This document shows, piece after piece, positions 23,827 through 31,470 of a stretch of 46,600 bases of DNA. The stretch comes from Candidatus Fibrimonadaceae bacterium (GTDB lineage Bacteria > Fibrobacterota > Fibrobacteria > Fibrobacterales > Fibrobacteraceae). Every line of letters begins with the position of its first letter. Within the stretch, counting starts at the first letter, position 1. Below the pieces are notes generated by a model that made no database searches, was not told the origin of the DNA, and saw only the letters and a list, made by a program, of their open reading frames with translations. Made by a program: the position numbers and the translations under genes. The stretch lies in assembly GCA_031281275.1 (NCBI GenBank), contig JAITFP010000058.1:1-46600 (forward strand), given 5' to 3'.

Positions 23827-24867
23827 CTATTTTAACTCCTCACAAAGTTCTCTATTCATAACTTTACGGCGAAAAGCATTATCATCCAAAAAATGCCTAG
23901 CTATATTCATTACTATATCGCTGTAATTATTACTACCATCTTCAAATATATGATAAAATGGTCTAATTGAAACACAATTATCATCTTCAAATAATTCTTT
24001 CAATAGAGTACCATCCGAGTTTCCGCAAGAATGTCCCCAAATATAAATTTGATATTTAGCAGATTTTATAAAACGCACCAACTTACTATAATTACTAACA
24101 TTAAAATACTTAAATAACTTCATATTTGTCAAAAATTCATTGCGATTTATTTTTTTAATTTCTTTATATATTTCTGTATCCTCGTCTCCATAACCAAAAA
24201 TAATTGGGTTTTTCTCATTTTTCAATTCCCCATGTATATAAATGGTTTGCATATGAGGTTTTGCATAATATTTTTCATAAGATGTATAATTAAAATTCAA
24301 AAATAAAACATTATTTAACTCAGTTGGTATAGCAGAAATATTATCATTCAAATCAAATGGTTTTATTATACTGGTCATTAGCTTTTCTTTAATTGTTACA
24401 CTTTTTCCTTTTTCTAAACATAAATATTCCTCTAAATCGTTTTTAATTTGGGTAAAATCTTGATTTAATTTTGTTATAGAATCAATACTCTGACTTTCAT
24501 AATAATTTTGGAAACACATTTTCAATTTCTTAAAATATTCTTCCTCAATATCCACCCAATTTTCTAAATCCTGTTTATTTATAAGATATTCTAAAAATTT
24601 ATTTTTATATACAAATTTACATTCGCTATAAATAGAGATAAAGTCATCCAATTTTCTGGATTTAATATAATATCGTCTAAAAAAATCAGATGCTTTAAAG
24701 TTACCGGTTCCGAAATAATGATCCGCTGTGGATGTAGAAATATGTTCAAAATATTCATCTGGATTTTCAACTATTTTAGACTTAATCCACTCTAAAAAAT
24801 CCTTATAACTCGTTTTTAACCCATGAGCTAAGTCAAACCCGTTTCCAATAATAATTATCCTATTCAT
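23827..24867 (-). CDS. AbiH family abortive-infection protein
   Basis: This 346-aa protein starts NRIIIIGNGFDLAHGLKTSY, the diagnostic N-terminus of AbiH (PF14253). It also has the family's later motifs IYIHGELKNEKNPIIFGYGD and IYIWGHSCGNSDGTLLKELF. AbiH proteins block phage growth by a poorly understood mechanism. The Gly-rich N-terminal loop suggests nucleotide binding. Coding sequence is very AT-rich compared with neighbours, consistent with horizontal transfer. ATG 24867 is 7 nt from TATATT (24880-24875), so probably leaderless. A palindrome overlies the -35 region. Confidence 0.88.
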   Translation of the reverse strand: MNRIIIIGNGFDLAHGLKTSYKDFLEWIKSKIVENPDEYFEHISTSTADHYFGTGNFKASDFFRRYYIKSRKLDDFISIYSECKFVYKNKFLEYLINKQDLENWVDIEEEYFKKLKMCFQNYYESQSIDSITKLNQDFTQIKNDLEEYLCLEKGKSVTIKEKLMTSIIKPFDLNDNISAIPTELNNVLFLNFNYTSYEKYYAKPHMQTIYIHGELKNEKNPIIFGYGDEDTEIYKEIKKINRNEFLTNMKLFKYFNVSNYSKLVRFIKSAKYQIYIWGHSCGNSDGTLLKELFEDDNCVSIRPFYHIFEDGSNNYSDIVMNIARHFLDDNAFRRKVMNRELCEELK

Positions 24868-24901
24868 AGATTTGAATATATAAATTTTAGCATTTCAATT
24901 A

Positions 24902-24915
24902 CCTCAAATTTGAGG
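24902..24915. promoter_or_regulatory. Palindromic operator upstream of abiH
   Basis: CCTCAAATTTGAGG is a perfect 14-bp palindrome. It overlaps the position of the -35 box of the abiH promoter (-10 at 24880-24875). It lies just past the DUF2442 stop, so a terminator role is an alternative, but no T-run follows on the minus strand. Confidence 0.45.
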
Positions 24916-24940
24916 CAATTAACAAAGAAGTTGTAACGTT

Positions 24941-25180
24941 TCAAACGGGAATGCTATTATAATATAATTCATCAGGGCAAATATCAATTTCGCCATCCCA
25001 TTCTATTGTAATAGGATTTACCTTTACATTTTTAAACTTAGATAAGTCTTTTAAAGGAGCAAAATATTTATCTTCTAAATAAGGCTTCATATCAAAAATC
25101 CGTTTTTCCTTATTTTCAAAAGTAATGCACAACTTGTAATCTGGAAAGACTTTAACTTTTTTTGGAGAGTAAGTTTCCAT
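24941..25180 (-). CDS. DUF2442 protein
   Basis: This 79-aa protein has the DUF2442 pattern: VKVFPDYKLCITFENKEKRI, then FDMKPYLEDKYFAPLKD, then ITIEWDGEIDICPDELY. It follows the DUF4160 gene with only 2 bp between. DUF4160 and DUF2442 genes are very often paired in bacteria and are suspected to form toxin-antitoxin-like modules, without firm biochemical proof. Small soluble protein. Confidence 0.85.
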   Translation of the reverse strand: METYSPKKVKVFPDYKLCITFENKEKRIFDMKPYLEDKYFAPLKDLSKFKNVKVNPITIEWDGEIDICPDELYYNSIPV

Positions 25181-25182
25181 TA

Positions 25183-25455
25183 CTATGACTCCAAACCTTT
25201 AATTTTTATCACTTCGCTATTATCGGCATTCATGGCAATCCAAGAAGCTTTAATTTCATCCTCTCTAAGAGCAACCCAAGCCTCTACATATTTTTGCTGT
25301 TTTTTAGGCAATTTTCCCGCTAAAATTTCACCATCTGCCGCAATAGACATTTTTTTGCCACTATAAACAGCATGAACATGCGGCTTATGATGCGGGCTAT
25401 TTTTTTCTTTGAACATATAAATCAATATACCTAAAAAACTAGAAATCAACGGCAT
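25183..25455 (-). CDS. DUF4160 protein
   Basis: This 90-aa protein has the DUF4160 hallmarks: N-terminal ISSFLGILIYMF, the HHKPHVHAVYSGKK histidine motif, DGEILAGKLPKKQ and the helical EAWVALREDEIKASW. It is the first gene of the pair with DUF2442. It has a TGGAG ribosome-binding site close to the ATG and a TATATT element at 25484-25479. The His cluster could bind metal. Function in the family is unproven. Confidence 0.87.
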   Translation of the reverse strand: MPLISSFLGILIYMFKEKNSPHHKPHVHAVYSGKKMSIAADGEILAGKLPKKQQKYVEAWVALREDEIKASWIAMNADNSEVIKIKGLES

Positions 25456-25537
25456 AAAAACTCCATTTTTCTGTTAATAATATAGAAATTAAGGCAGTAT
25501 TCGAAGTGTTCAGACGAAAATTGCAGCAAAAATTTTC

Positions 25538-25543
25538 TATATT
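25538..25543 (+). promoter_or_regulatory. -10 element for the 25.6-28.3 kb envelope operon
   Basis: TTTTCTATATT precedes CCCAAGG (25554-25560) and ATG 25570. It is the probable promoter for the hypothetical gene, the M23 peptidase and ddl. Confidence 0.5.
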
Positions 25544-25569
25544 TAAACTCCAACCCAAGGAAACACATT

Positions 25570-25974
25570 ATGACTTTTGCTTTTATTTGCGACCCACACT
25601 TTCAAAAGAAGGTAAACGCCAATTTGGTTAGCGGAGAAATTCCAAACCATAAAATCATAACATTAACCGCAAATGAATTTTTGGAGAGCGGAAAACTGCC
25701 AGAAGGCATTTCTGGACTTATTATTGAACGCGGAACCTGGCAAAAAAACTTTAGCCTGTTCCGTTATTTTGGGCTATTGCCGCAGATTGAGAAACAAAAC
25801 CTAGCCTTTATAGCAAGCGCAGATGCCGAATTTAAAGGGCGCTCGGCTATGAAAAGCAAGGAATTCATAATTCAAAGCAATATTAACCCAGAAGAGGCGG
25901 CTGTGCAGCTAAATCGTTTGCAAGAGCTTCCACCTCCGGCATTCACGCACCCTAAATCAAAGGCTATAGCCTAG
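25570..25974 (+). CDS. Hypothetical protein upstream of LysM-M23 peptidase
   Basis: This 134-aa soluble protein starts MTFAFICDPHFQKKVNANLV and ends in a Pro-rich tail (ELPPPAFTHPKSKAIA). It shows alternating strands and helices (KIITLTANEFLE, ISGLIIERGTW, NLAFIASADAEF) that look like a small Rossmann-like or receiver-like fold, but no signature residues are evident. It is separated from the M23 gene by 4 bp, so the two are co-expressed. Family not recognised. Confidence 0.75.
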   Translation: MTFAFICDPHFQKKVNANLVSGEIPNHKIITLTANEFLESGKLPEGISGLIIERGTWQKNFSLFRYFGLLPQIEKQNLAFIASADAEFKGRSAMKSKEFIIQSNINPEEAAVQLNRLQELPPPAFTHPKSKAIA

Positions 25975-25978
25975 CACA

Positions 25979-27229
25979 ATGAAAAAAGCCACGCTTGATA
26001 CCATTTTAGACAGGGCGTGTTTTTTTGGGTTGCGAGGTTTTGAGCGTTCAGACCTGGCTCAAATTCTGCCAGAGATGCAAGACCATAAAAAAGGACTTCT
26101 CATAGAACCCCTGAACAATGCGCTTTTTGAGCAAAACGCCTTTGGAAATGTTAATGCCATTCCAAATTTCAACGAAAAAAACGGATGGCAAATAATTTCA
26201 AGCGATCCGCATTTTGAATGTCCAGAAGAAAAAATTGTCAACTGCTATGCCAATATAAGCGCACTAAAAAGAAAATTCGCAAGAATCGCCGTGCTGCTGC
26301 CACAAGATAAAAACGCAAGCACGGACAAGGTTTTGACTGGTATTGAAAAATCTTGCTTGGCTATTTTTAGCAAAAACGATTTGCAAAAAGCAAATATAGA
26401 CGATTTGCTGAGTCTCAAAATTGCACAAATTAATATTCCCAAAACGCCTCTGTTTTTAGCCGCAAAATATGCTTGGATTTTTATTCTGTTGCTTTGTGCT
26501 TTGCCGTTTTTAATAGCCAGCCAGCCAGATGAACAGGTTAGCAACTTGCGCAATATTGCAAGCGAAGTTCAAAAATATTCCGAAAAAGGCGATATAGTTC
26601 ATGTTTTGAAAGAAGGGGAATCCTTAACGCAAATAGCCAGGTTTGCCATTGGCAAATACAACTCTCTTGTTAGCACAGAAGCTATGATAAAACAATATTT
26701 GAAAGAAAACGAATTGTCTCTGGATAGCAAACTTAAAGCCGGTGATACTTTACGTTTAAAACTGCCAAATTTCAATAACCCGCGTCATAAAACTATGCAG
26801 GGTGCGTGGAATTTTTTCACAGGGTTATTAAACGATAGCCTTGCATACATCACAGAACTATACAATTCGCAGCAAACCGCAACTATGCGGCGACACGATG
26901 GAATAGATGTTGCTGGGCGCAGGGGAACGCGAATTTTGGCACCTTTTAGCGGAGTAGCTTGGACAATGGAAGATGAACGCGGCGGTTTGATGATTGCAAT
27001 AGCAAGGGAAAAAGATTTGCTCGTTTTTATGCACTGCGAACAGAGATTTTACCTGAACGGACAAGCTGTTATGGAAGGAGATCCTGTAGCTTCTGTGGGT
27101 AGCTCCGGACACACAACAGGACCTCATGTACACGTCGCCGCTGGAAGAATAGCAAAAAACGGCGAGCGAAGTATCAGTGGATTGAGGTATAATGTTTTAA
27201 ATCCATTTGAATGGTACAAGGAGATGTGA
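25979..27229 (+). CDS. Membrane-anchored LysM and M23 endopeptidase-like protein
   Basis: This 416-aa protein has a cytoplasmic N-terminal region (1-160), one transmembrane helix (about 162-180, YAWIFILLLCALPFLIA), a LysM-like segment (about 205-260, HVLKEGESLTQIARFAIGKY) and an M23 peptidase domain (about 300-400). The M23 zinc site is present as RHDGIDVAG (HxxxD, near 304) and GPHVHV (HxH, near 381). It probably cleaves or organises peptidoglycan from the inner membrane. The next gene, ddl, makes the D-Ala-D-Ala of the same polymer, which supports a cell-wall operon. Confidence 0.88.
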   Translation: MKKATLDTILDRACFFGLRGFERSDLAQILPEMQDHKKGLLIEPLNNALFEQNAFGNVNAIPNFNEKNGWQIISSDPHFECPEEKIVNCYANISALKRKFARIAVLLPQDKNASTDKVLTGIEKSCLAIFSKNDLQKANIDDLLSLKIAQINIPKTPLFLAAKYAWIFILLLCALPFLIASQPDEQVSNLRNIASEVQKYSEKGDIVHVLKEGESLTQIARFAIGKYNSLVSTEAMIKQYLKENELSLDSKLKAGDTLRLKLPNFNNPRHKTMQGAWNFFTGLLNDSLAYITELYNSQQTATMRRHDGIDVAGRRGTRILAPFSGVAWTMEDERGGLMIAIAREKDLLVFMHCEQRFYLNGQAVMEGDPVASVGSSGHTTGPHVHVAAGRIAKNGERSISGLRYNVLNPFEWYKEM

Positions 27230-27231
27230 AT

Positions 27232-28266
27232 ATGCGAAAAAAAGTTTTTGTGCTTATGGGTGGACCAAGTTCAGAACACTCGGTTTCTCTTGTAAGCGGA
27301 GCTGGAATTGTTCGTGCTTTGGATGCGCATAAATACGATATTCATCCAGTGCTAATTGCACAAAACGGAGAATGGACTTGGGGCAGCAAAGCACTAACTC
27401 CTTATCAGGTTCAAAATTTCAGCGTGATTTTTTTTGCAGGCGCAGAAAATGCTATGCAAAAAAAAATGCGCCCCTCGCTAGAAGAGCTAAAACCCATGGA
27501 TATTGCCTTGCTCGCTTTGCACGGTCGCTTTGGCGAAGACGGTCACATTCAAGCAATGCTGGAATACGCTGGAATTCCATACACAGGTAGCGGAGTACTT
27601 TCCAGTGCGCTTGCTATGGACAAAATAAAGAGCAAGGAAATTTACAAAGCAAACGATATTCCAACGGCGAGTTTCAGAGTTTGGCAGAGTGAAAATTTTT
27701 CAAAAGAATTAATAGAAGAAGCATTTGAAAACTTGGGTTCGCCTCTTGTGATAAAAGACCCGCTAGGAGGTTCCTCTCTTGGTATGGGTTTTGCAAAAAC
27801 AATTGACGATGCAGGCAAACTGTGCGAAAAACTTTTTGAACACGCAGGCAGGCTTTTGGTAGAGCAATTTATAGCGGGCAAAGAAGCGAGTTGCGGTTAT
27901 ATTGAAGGTTGCAAACCATTACCGCCAACAGAAATAAGAATGACCACAAGGGAATATTTTGATTTTGAAGCAAAATACAATGGCGAAGTTATAGAGATTA
28001 CCCCTGCGGAATTTTCGGAAAGTTTGATAAAAGAAATTCAAAATATCGCTCACAAAGCTCACCAAGCCCTTGATTGCGAAGTTTATAGCCGCACAGATGT
28101 TCGCATAGATAAAAATGGAAATGTTTTTGTGCTAGAAACAAACACGCTCCCCGGCATGACTCCCACTTCTTTTTTGCCAGCGCAGGCAAATCATATAGGG
28201 CTTGATTATCCCTCTTTGGTAGAGACATTGCTGGAAAAAAGCTTAACAAAATCAACGGGGCGGTAA
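27232..28266 (+). CDS. ddl: D-alanine--D-alanine ligase
   Basis: This 344-aa cytosolic ATP-grasp enzyme joins two D-alanines for peptidoglycan precursors. Visible motifs are GGPSSEHSVSLVSG near the N-terminus, HGRFGEDGHIQAMLEYAGIP, YTGSGVLSSALAMDK, the ATP-grasp loop KDPLGGSSLGMG, and ETNTLPGMTPTS at the metal site. ATG 27232 is preferred over 27211 because AAGGAG lies upstream and the M23 gene stops 2 bp before. The last 61 nt overlap the convergent DUF2156 gene. Confidence 0.94.
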   Translation: MRKKVFVLMGGPSSEHSVSLVSGAGIVRALDAHKYDIHPVLIAQNGEWTWGSKALTPYQVQNFSVIFFAGAENAMQKKMRPSLEELKPMDIALLALHGRFGEDGHIQAMLEYAGIPYTGSGVLSSALAMDKIKSKEIYKANDIPTASFRVWQSENFSKELIEEAFENLGSPLVIKDPLGGSSLGMGFAKTIDDAGKLCEKLFEHAGRLLVEQFIAGKEASCGYIEGCKPLPPTEIRMTTREYFDFEAKYNGEVIEITPAEFSESLIKEIQNIAHKAHQALDCEVYSRTDVRIDKNGNVFVLETNTLPGMTPTSFLPAQANHIGLDYPSLVETLLEKSLTKSTGR

Positions 28267-29075
28267 GTAATTTTGGCTTGGCGCAGGCCCTCGTGCCCCA
28301 AATCTTGCTCTCTGTTTATGCAGATTATGTCCTTTGGAATGCTTTTTGCAAATTCCTGATTTATGTACTGATAAATGCCTTTGTAACTTTCTATTGCTTT
28401 TTCAAAATGCACTGCGAACATTCTTCCGTTAGCAAGTGTTTCGCCTTGGCAATAGCCAACAGGTTTGCCGCCAACATAAAAAACAAGACCAGTAAATCCA
28501 AGCTCGCAGTGCAAATCCAAAGCCTCTTTTGCAGAAGCATAATCGCTGTGCTCTTCTTTGCTTTTTTCCCACTCATCCAAAACCAGCAAAGCATCTTTTA
28601 TCGTTTCATTGTCAATATGTTTTTTTTCTGGATTTTCCAAGGAATAGGTTTTTATAAAAGCATTCACCAAATTTCTCTTTTTTTGGAAATTTTTCCCAGG
28701 AAGCTCCGCCAAATCTGTTCGTAAATACAAATATTCAAAATTATCCCTATCCTCCACTAAAGCAACGGGGCAGTGCAAAGCCTGCTTGCTGGAAACATTT
28801 TTCCAGTAATCATATTTTTTTAGCAATTCATTTAAAATTTCTTTTGAAGGAACATCTCCAATTATTGAAAAAAATGTTTTTCCTTTGTCTGTGCCTGCCA
28901 CAATCAAACTGTTGTTCAGCAAAGAAACATTAAACCCGTATTTATTGCGAAACAGATAAAGGTTTGCAAAAGTCAATGCGGAAATATCGCTTTTTGATTC
29001 CGAGACGATTTTTTGAATTTCCTCCTGAAAGCCTAAACTAACAGGAGCAAAATCGGGGTACATTAGCAGGGTCAT
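28206..29075 (-). CDS. DUF2156 (LPG-synthase C-terminal-like) GNAT-fold protein
   Basis: This 289-aa protein matches DUF2156/LPG_synthase_C proteins, which have two GNAT-like folds and include the transferase domain of lysyl-phosphatidylglycerol synthases. Features are ALTFANLYLFRNKYGFNVSL near the N-terminus and LGFTGLVFYVGGKPVGYCQG plus INREQDLGHEGLRQAKITYR near the C-terminus. No membrane part, so the acceptor is not necessarily lipid. ATG 29075 forms an ATGA overlap with the ATPase stop and has GGTGGG 8 nt upstream. Its 3' end runs 61 nt into ddl. Confidence 0.82.
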   Translation of the reverse strand: MTLLMYPDFAPVSLGFQEEIQKIVSESKSDISALTFANLYLFRNKYGFNVSLLNNSLIVAGTDKGKTFFSIIGDVPSKEILNELLKKYDYWKNVSSKQALHCPVALVEDRDNFEYLYLRTDLAELPGKNFQKKRNLVNAFIKTYSLENPEKKHIDNETIKDALLVLDEWEKSKEEHSDYASAKEALDLHCELGFTGLVFYVGGKPVGYCQGETLANGRMFAVHFEKAIESYKGIYQYINQEFAKSIPKDIICINREQDLGHEGLRQAKITYRPVDFVKLFSSNVSTKEG

Positions 29076-30268
29076 TGACATATCCCACCGCCCCACATAT
29101 AATTCAAAAATTTTTTATTGTCAAACCGACCCACTAAGCCAACCTCGTTTATGCCTATTTTTTTTGCGTGCTTTTCTGCAAGCAGCAAATGGTCATTTAT
29201 GGGGGTTTCTTTTACTTCAATCGCAATATTATTCTTTTCTCTTTGCAAAATAAAATCTATTTCGCCATTTTTGTTGTTGTAAAAAGATAGTTTCCCAAAA
29301 AAATTCAATTGATGGCATACGGTATTTTCAAACTTGGCTCCACCGGATAAATCTGCGTTTATGTTTGCAATGCCAGTATCTATAAAATAAACCTTTTTCG
29401 GTAGCCTTTCCCTAACATCTGTGTTCTTGGAAAAAGCTGGAACCAGCCTAATTAAATATGTTTGCTCCAAAAACGATAAATAATTTGAAACTGTTGGGCG
29501 AGATAAACCCACTATTTTAGAAAGCTCGTCTATATTCAAACGTGAGCCAACTCTGGCACCGAGCAGTTTTATCAGTTTTTTAAGCTCCGTTGTGGATTTA
29601 AAATCTGCAAGTTGCTGCACATCCATATTTATATAAGAACTGTAAATAACATCGAGCATTTGCTTTTTTCTCTCTTTGCTTTCGCTCATAGCAATAGCAG
29701 GAAAGCCGCCAAATTCAATGTATTCTTCGTAATAGCTATTTAAAGTTTCGTAAGCAAATTTATCGAAATGCCATTTTTTTGGCAAATCTATATTAAGAGC
29801 TTTGGTTTTATATTTCACATTTTGGAATTTAACAAATTCATCAAAAGAAAGCGGAAACATTTCAAAAATCAATTTTCTGCCCGAAAGTGACTCTATAAAA
29901 CGGTTTTTAAGGTAATATGAACTTGAGCCTGTTAGAATGAATTTTATATTATAGTTATCGTAAAGGTATTTTACAATTCTTGGAAGGTTCTTTGAATATT
30001 GAACCTCATCTATGGCTATTGTGACCCTTTTGGAAAAATCCATTCCCATTCCCTGCAACTGATTCACAATATTATTGTAATCACTGTAATTGAACAACTG
30101 CTCGGTACTTTCCAGCGTTAAGTCTAAATAAATTTTGTTGTCTTTAACATGCGATAGCAACCATTTCAACGTTGTTGTTTTGCCTACCTGCCTAGGTCCC
30201 GTTAAGACTATTGCCTCTTTTTTATTCAGTTCTTTTTTAAGAATGCTCCAAATATTGCGTTCAATCAT
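29072..30268 (-). CDS. AAA_14 / DUF4143 ATPase
   Basis: This 398-aa protein has an N-terminal P-loop GPRQVGKTT (about 24-32), Walker B VTIAIDEVQ, the sensor-type ILTGSSSYYL, and a C-terminal DUF4143 domain with a winged-helix region (IDELSKIVGLSRPTVSNYLS) and a PD-(D/E)XK-like end (NGEIDFILQREKNNIAIEVK, keeping D, E and K). These archaeal/bacterial ATPases are widespread, often mobile, of unknown job. ATG 30268 is chosen for AGGAG upstream. An inverted repeat sits on its promoter. Confidence 0.9.
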   Translation of the reverse strand: MIERNIWSILKKELNKKEAIVLTGPRQVGKTTTLKWLLSHVKDNKIYLDLTLESTEQLFNYSDYNNIVNQLQGMGMDFSKRVTIAIDEVQYSKNLPRIVKYLYDNYNIKFILTGSSSYYLKNRFIESLSGRKLIFEMFPLSFDEFVKFQNVKYKTKALNIDLPKKWHFDKFAYETLNSYYEEYIEFGGFPAIAMSESKERKKQMLDVIYSSYINMDVQQLADFKSTTELKKLIKLLGARVGSRLNIDELSKIVGLSRPTVSNYLSFLEQTYLIRLVPAFSKNTDVRERLPKKVYFIDTGIANINADLSGGAKFENTVCHQLNFFGKLSFYNNKNGEIDFILQREKNNIAIEVKETPINDHLLLAEKHAKKIGINEVGLVGRFDNKKFLNYMWGGGICQ

Positions 30269-30279
30269 GTAAACTCCTA

Positions 30280-30308
30280 CTTTACATAAATATAGCAATT
30301 ATGTAAAG
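30280..30308. promoter_or_regulatory. Inverted-repeat operator over the promoter of the AAA_14 gene
   Basis: CTTTACATAA and TTATGTAAAG are perfect 10-bp arms separated by 9 bp. The -10 element (TATATT on the minus strand) lies between and within the arms. A repressor bound here would block transcription. The ATPase's own winged helix is a candidate. A further TTTTACA half-site follows at 30313-30319. Confidence 0.6.
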
Positions 30309-30323
30309 TAGCATTTTACACAA

Positions 30324-30686
30324 TCACTCATCCGCAACAGGAGCAGGCGACCCAGGTCCAACAGGCAGATTAAAATTTTCATTCAAAACAGCACCTTGAC
30401 CTCCGGTACCCAGAGCTTCTCTTAAAACTGAACCCTGAGCGCTGGAATCTTGTTTTGTTGCCATAACGCTCAGAGTTAGCACAACCGCAAATAAAGCGAG
30501 TGCCACGTAACGTGTGAGCTTTTGAATGAAAGTGGCAGCACCTGCTGTTGAAAAGGCAGATTGAGCCGTCATTCCGCCTAGTCCGGCTAAACCGCCCATT
30601 TTATCGTTCTGAACGAGAACAAGCAATATTAGCAATACGCACAAAGCCACGTGCGCAACAATCAAAATCCAAAAAAAAGCACCCAT
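30324..30686 (-). CDS. secG: Protein translocase subunit SecG
   Basis: This 120-aa inner-membrane protein has two hydrophobic helices (about 5-24 and 57-77) joined by the SecG loop (QNDKMGGLAGLGGMTAQSAF, a family hallmark). SecG assists SecYEG-dependent protein export. The C-terminal tail is a Gly/Pro-rich extension. It overlaps tpiA by 1 nt. The tpiA-secG order is common in bacteria. Confidence 0.92.
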   Translation of the reverse strand: MGAFFWILIVAHVALCVLLILLVLVQNDKMGGLAGLGGMTAQSAFSTAGAATFIQKLTRYVALALFAVVLTLSVMATKQDSSAQGSVLREALGTGGQGAVLNENFNLPVGPGSPAPVADE

Positions 30687-31447
30687 TATATTTTCTCCGC
30701 TGCACTAATTATAGAAAAAAACGAATCGGCTTTCAAAGATGCGCCGCCAATTAAGCCGCCATCTATGTCTTTTTGAGCCAAAAGCCCATCTGCATTGTCT
30801 GGTTTCATGCTTCCGCCATATTGAATGCGAATATCCTCAGCTACAGACTCGCCATATAATTTGGCAACCAAAGAGCGAACATACTTTTGAGCCTCCTGTG
30901 CCTGCTCGTCTGTTGCCACCACACCGGTACCTATAGCCCAAACGGGTTCATAAGCAATAACGGTTTTTAGAGCATCTTCTTTGGAAATATCCTTGTATGC
31001 ACCATTAATCTGCGTTGTGAGAACAGTTTCTAGTTTGCCGCCATTGCGTTCATCCAGAGTTTCGCCAATACAAATAATGGGCTTTAAGCCTGCACTTAAA
31101 ACTTTTTTGGCTTTTTTATTAACCGTTTCGTCTGTTTCGTGAAAATACTGCCTTTGCTCGGAATGTCCTATAATAACATATTCCGCGCCAATTTCCTTTA
31201 CCATATCAATGGAAACCTTGCCTGTGTAGGCTCCTTGGTTTTCCCAATGAATGTCTTGAACGGCGAGCTTCACATTGCTACCCTTTATTATATCTGCCAC
31301 TTTTGCTGCGGCTAAATATGTAGGTGCAATAACCACTTCTGTTTTTGAAATGCCTTTGGTTTTTGCAACAATTTCCTGCGCAAGAGCAATGCTCTCAGCA
31401 ACGGTTTTGTTCATTTTCCAGTTTCCGGCTATTATGTAAGAACGCAT
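30686..31447 (-). CDS. tpiA: Triosephosphate isomerase
   Basis: This 253-aa TIM-barrel enzyme interconverts dihydroxyacetone phosphate and glyceraldehyde-3-phosphate in glycolysis. All catalytic residues are present: K11 in GNWKMNKT, H95 in IIGHSEQRQ, E167 in AYEPVWAIGTG, and the phosphate loop IQYGGSMKPDN. A GGAG ribosome-binding site lies before the ATG. Coupled to secG and 23 bp downstream of the Cache-sensor gene. Confidence 0.96.
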   Translation of the reverse strand: MRSYIIAGNWKMNKTVAESIALAQEIVAKTKGISKTEVVIAPTYLAAAKVADIIKGSNVKLAVQDIHWENQGAYTGKVSIDMVKEIGAEYVIIGHSEQRQYFHETDETVNKKAKKVLSAGLKPIICIGETLDERNGGKLETVLTTQINGAYKDISKEDALKTVIAYEPVWAIGTGVVATDEQAQEAQKYVRSLVAKLYGESVAEDIRIQYGGSMKPDNADGLLAQKDIDGGLIGGASLKADSFFSIISAAEKI

Positions 31448-31470
31448 ATTTTTTTCTCCTGTTTTTAATG

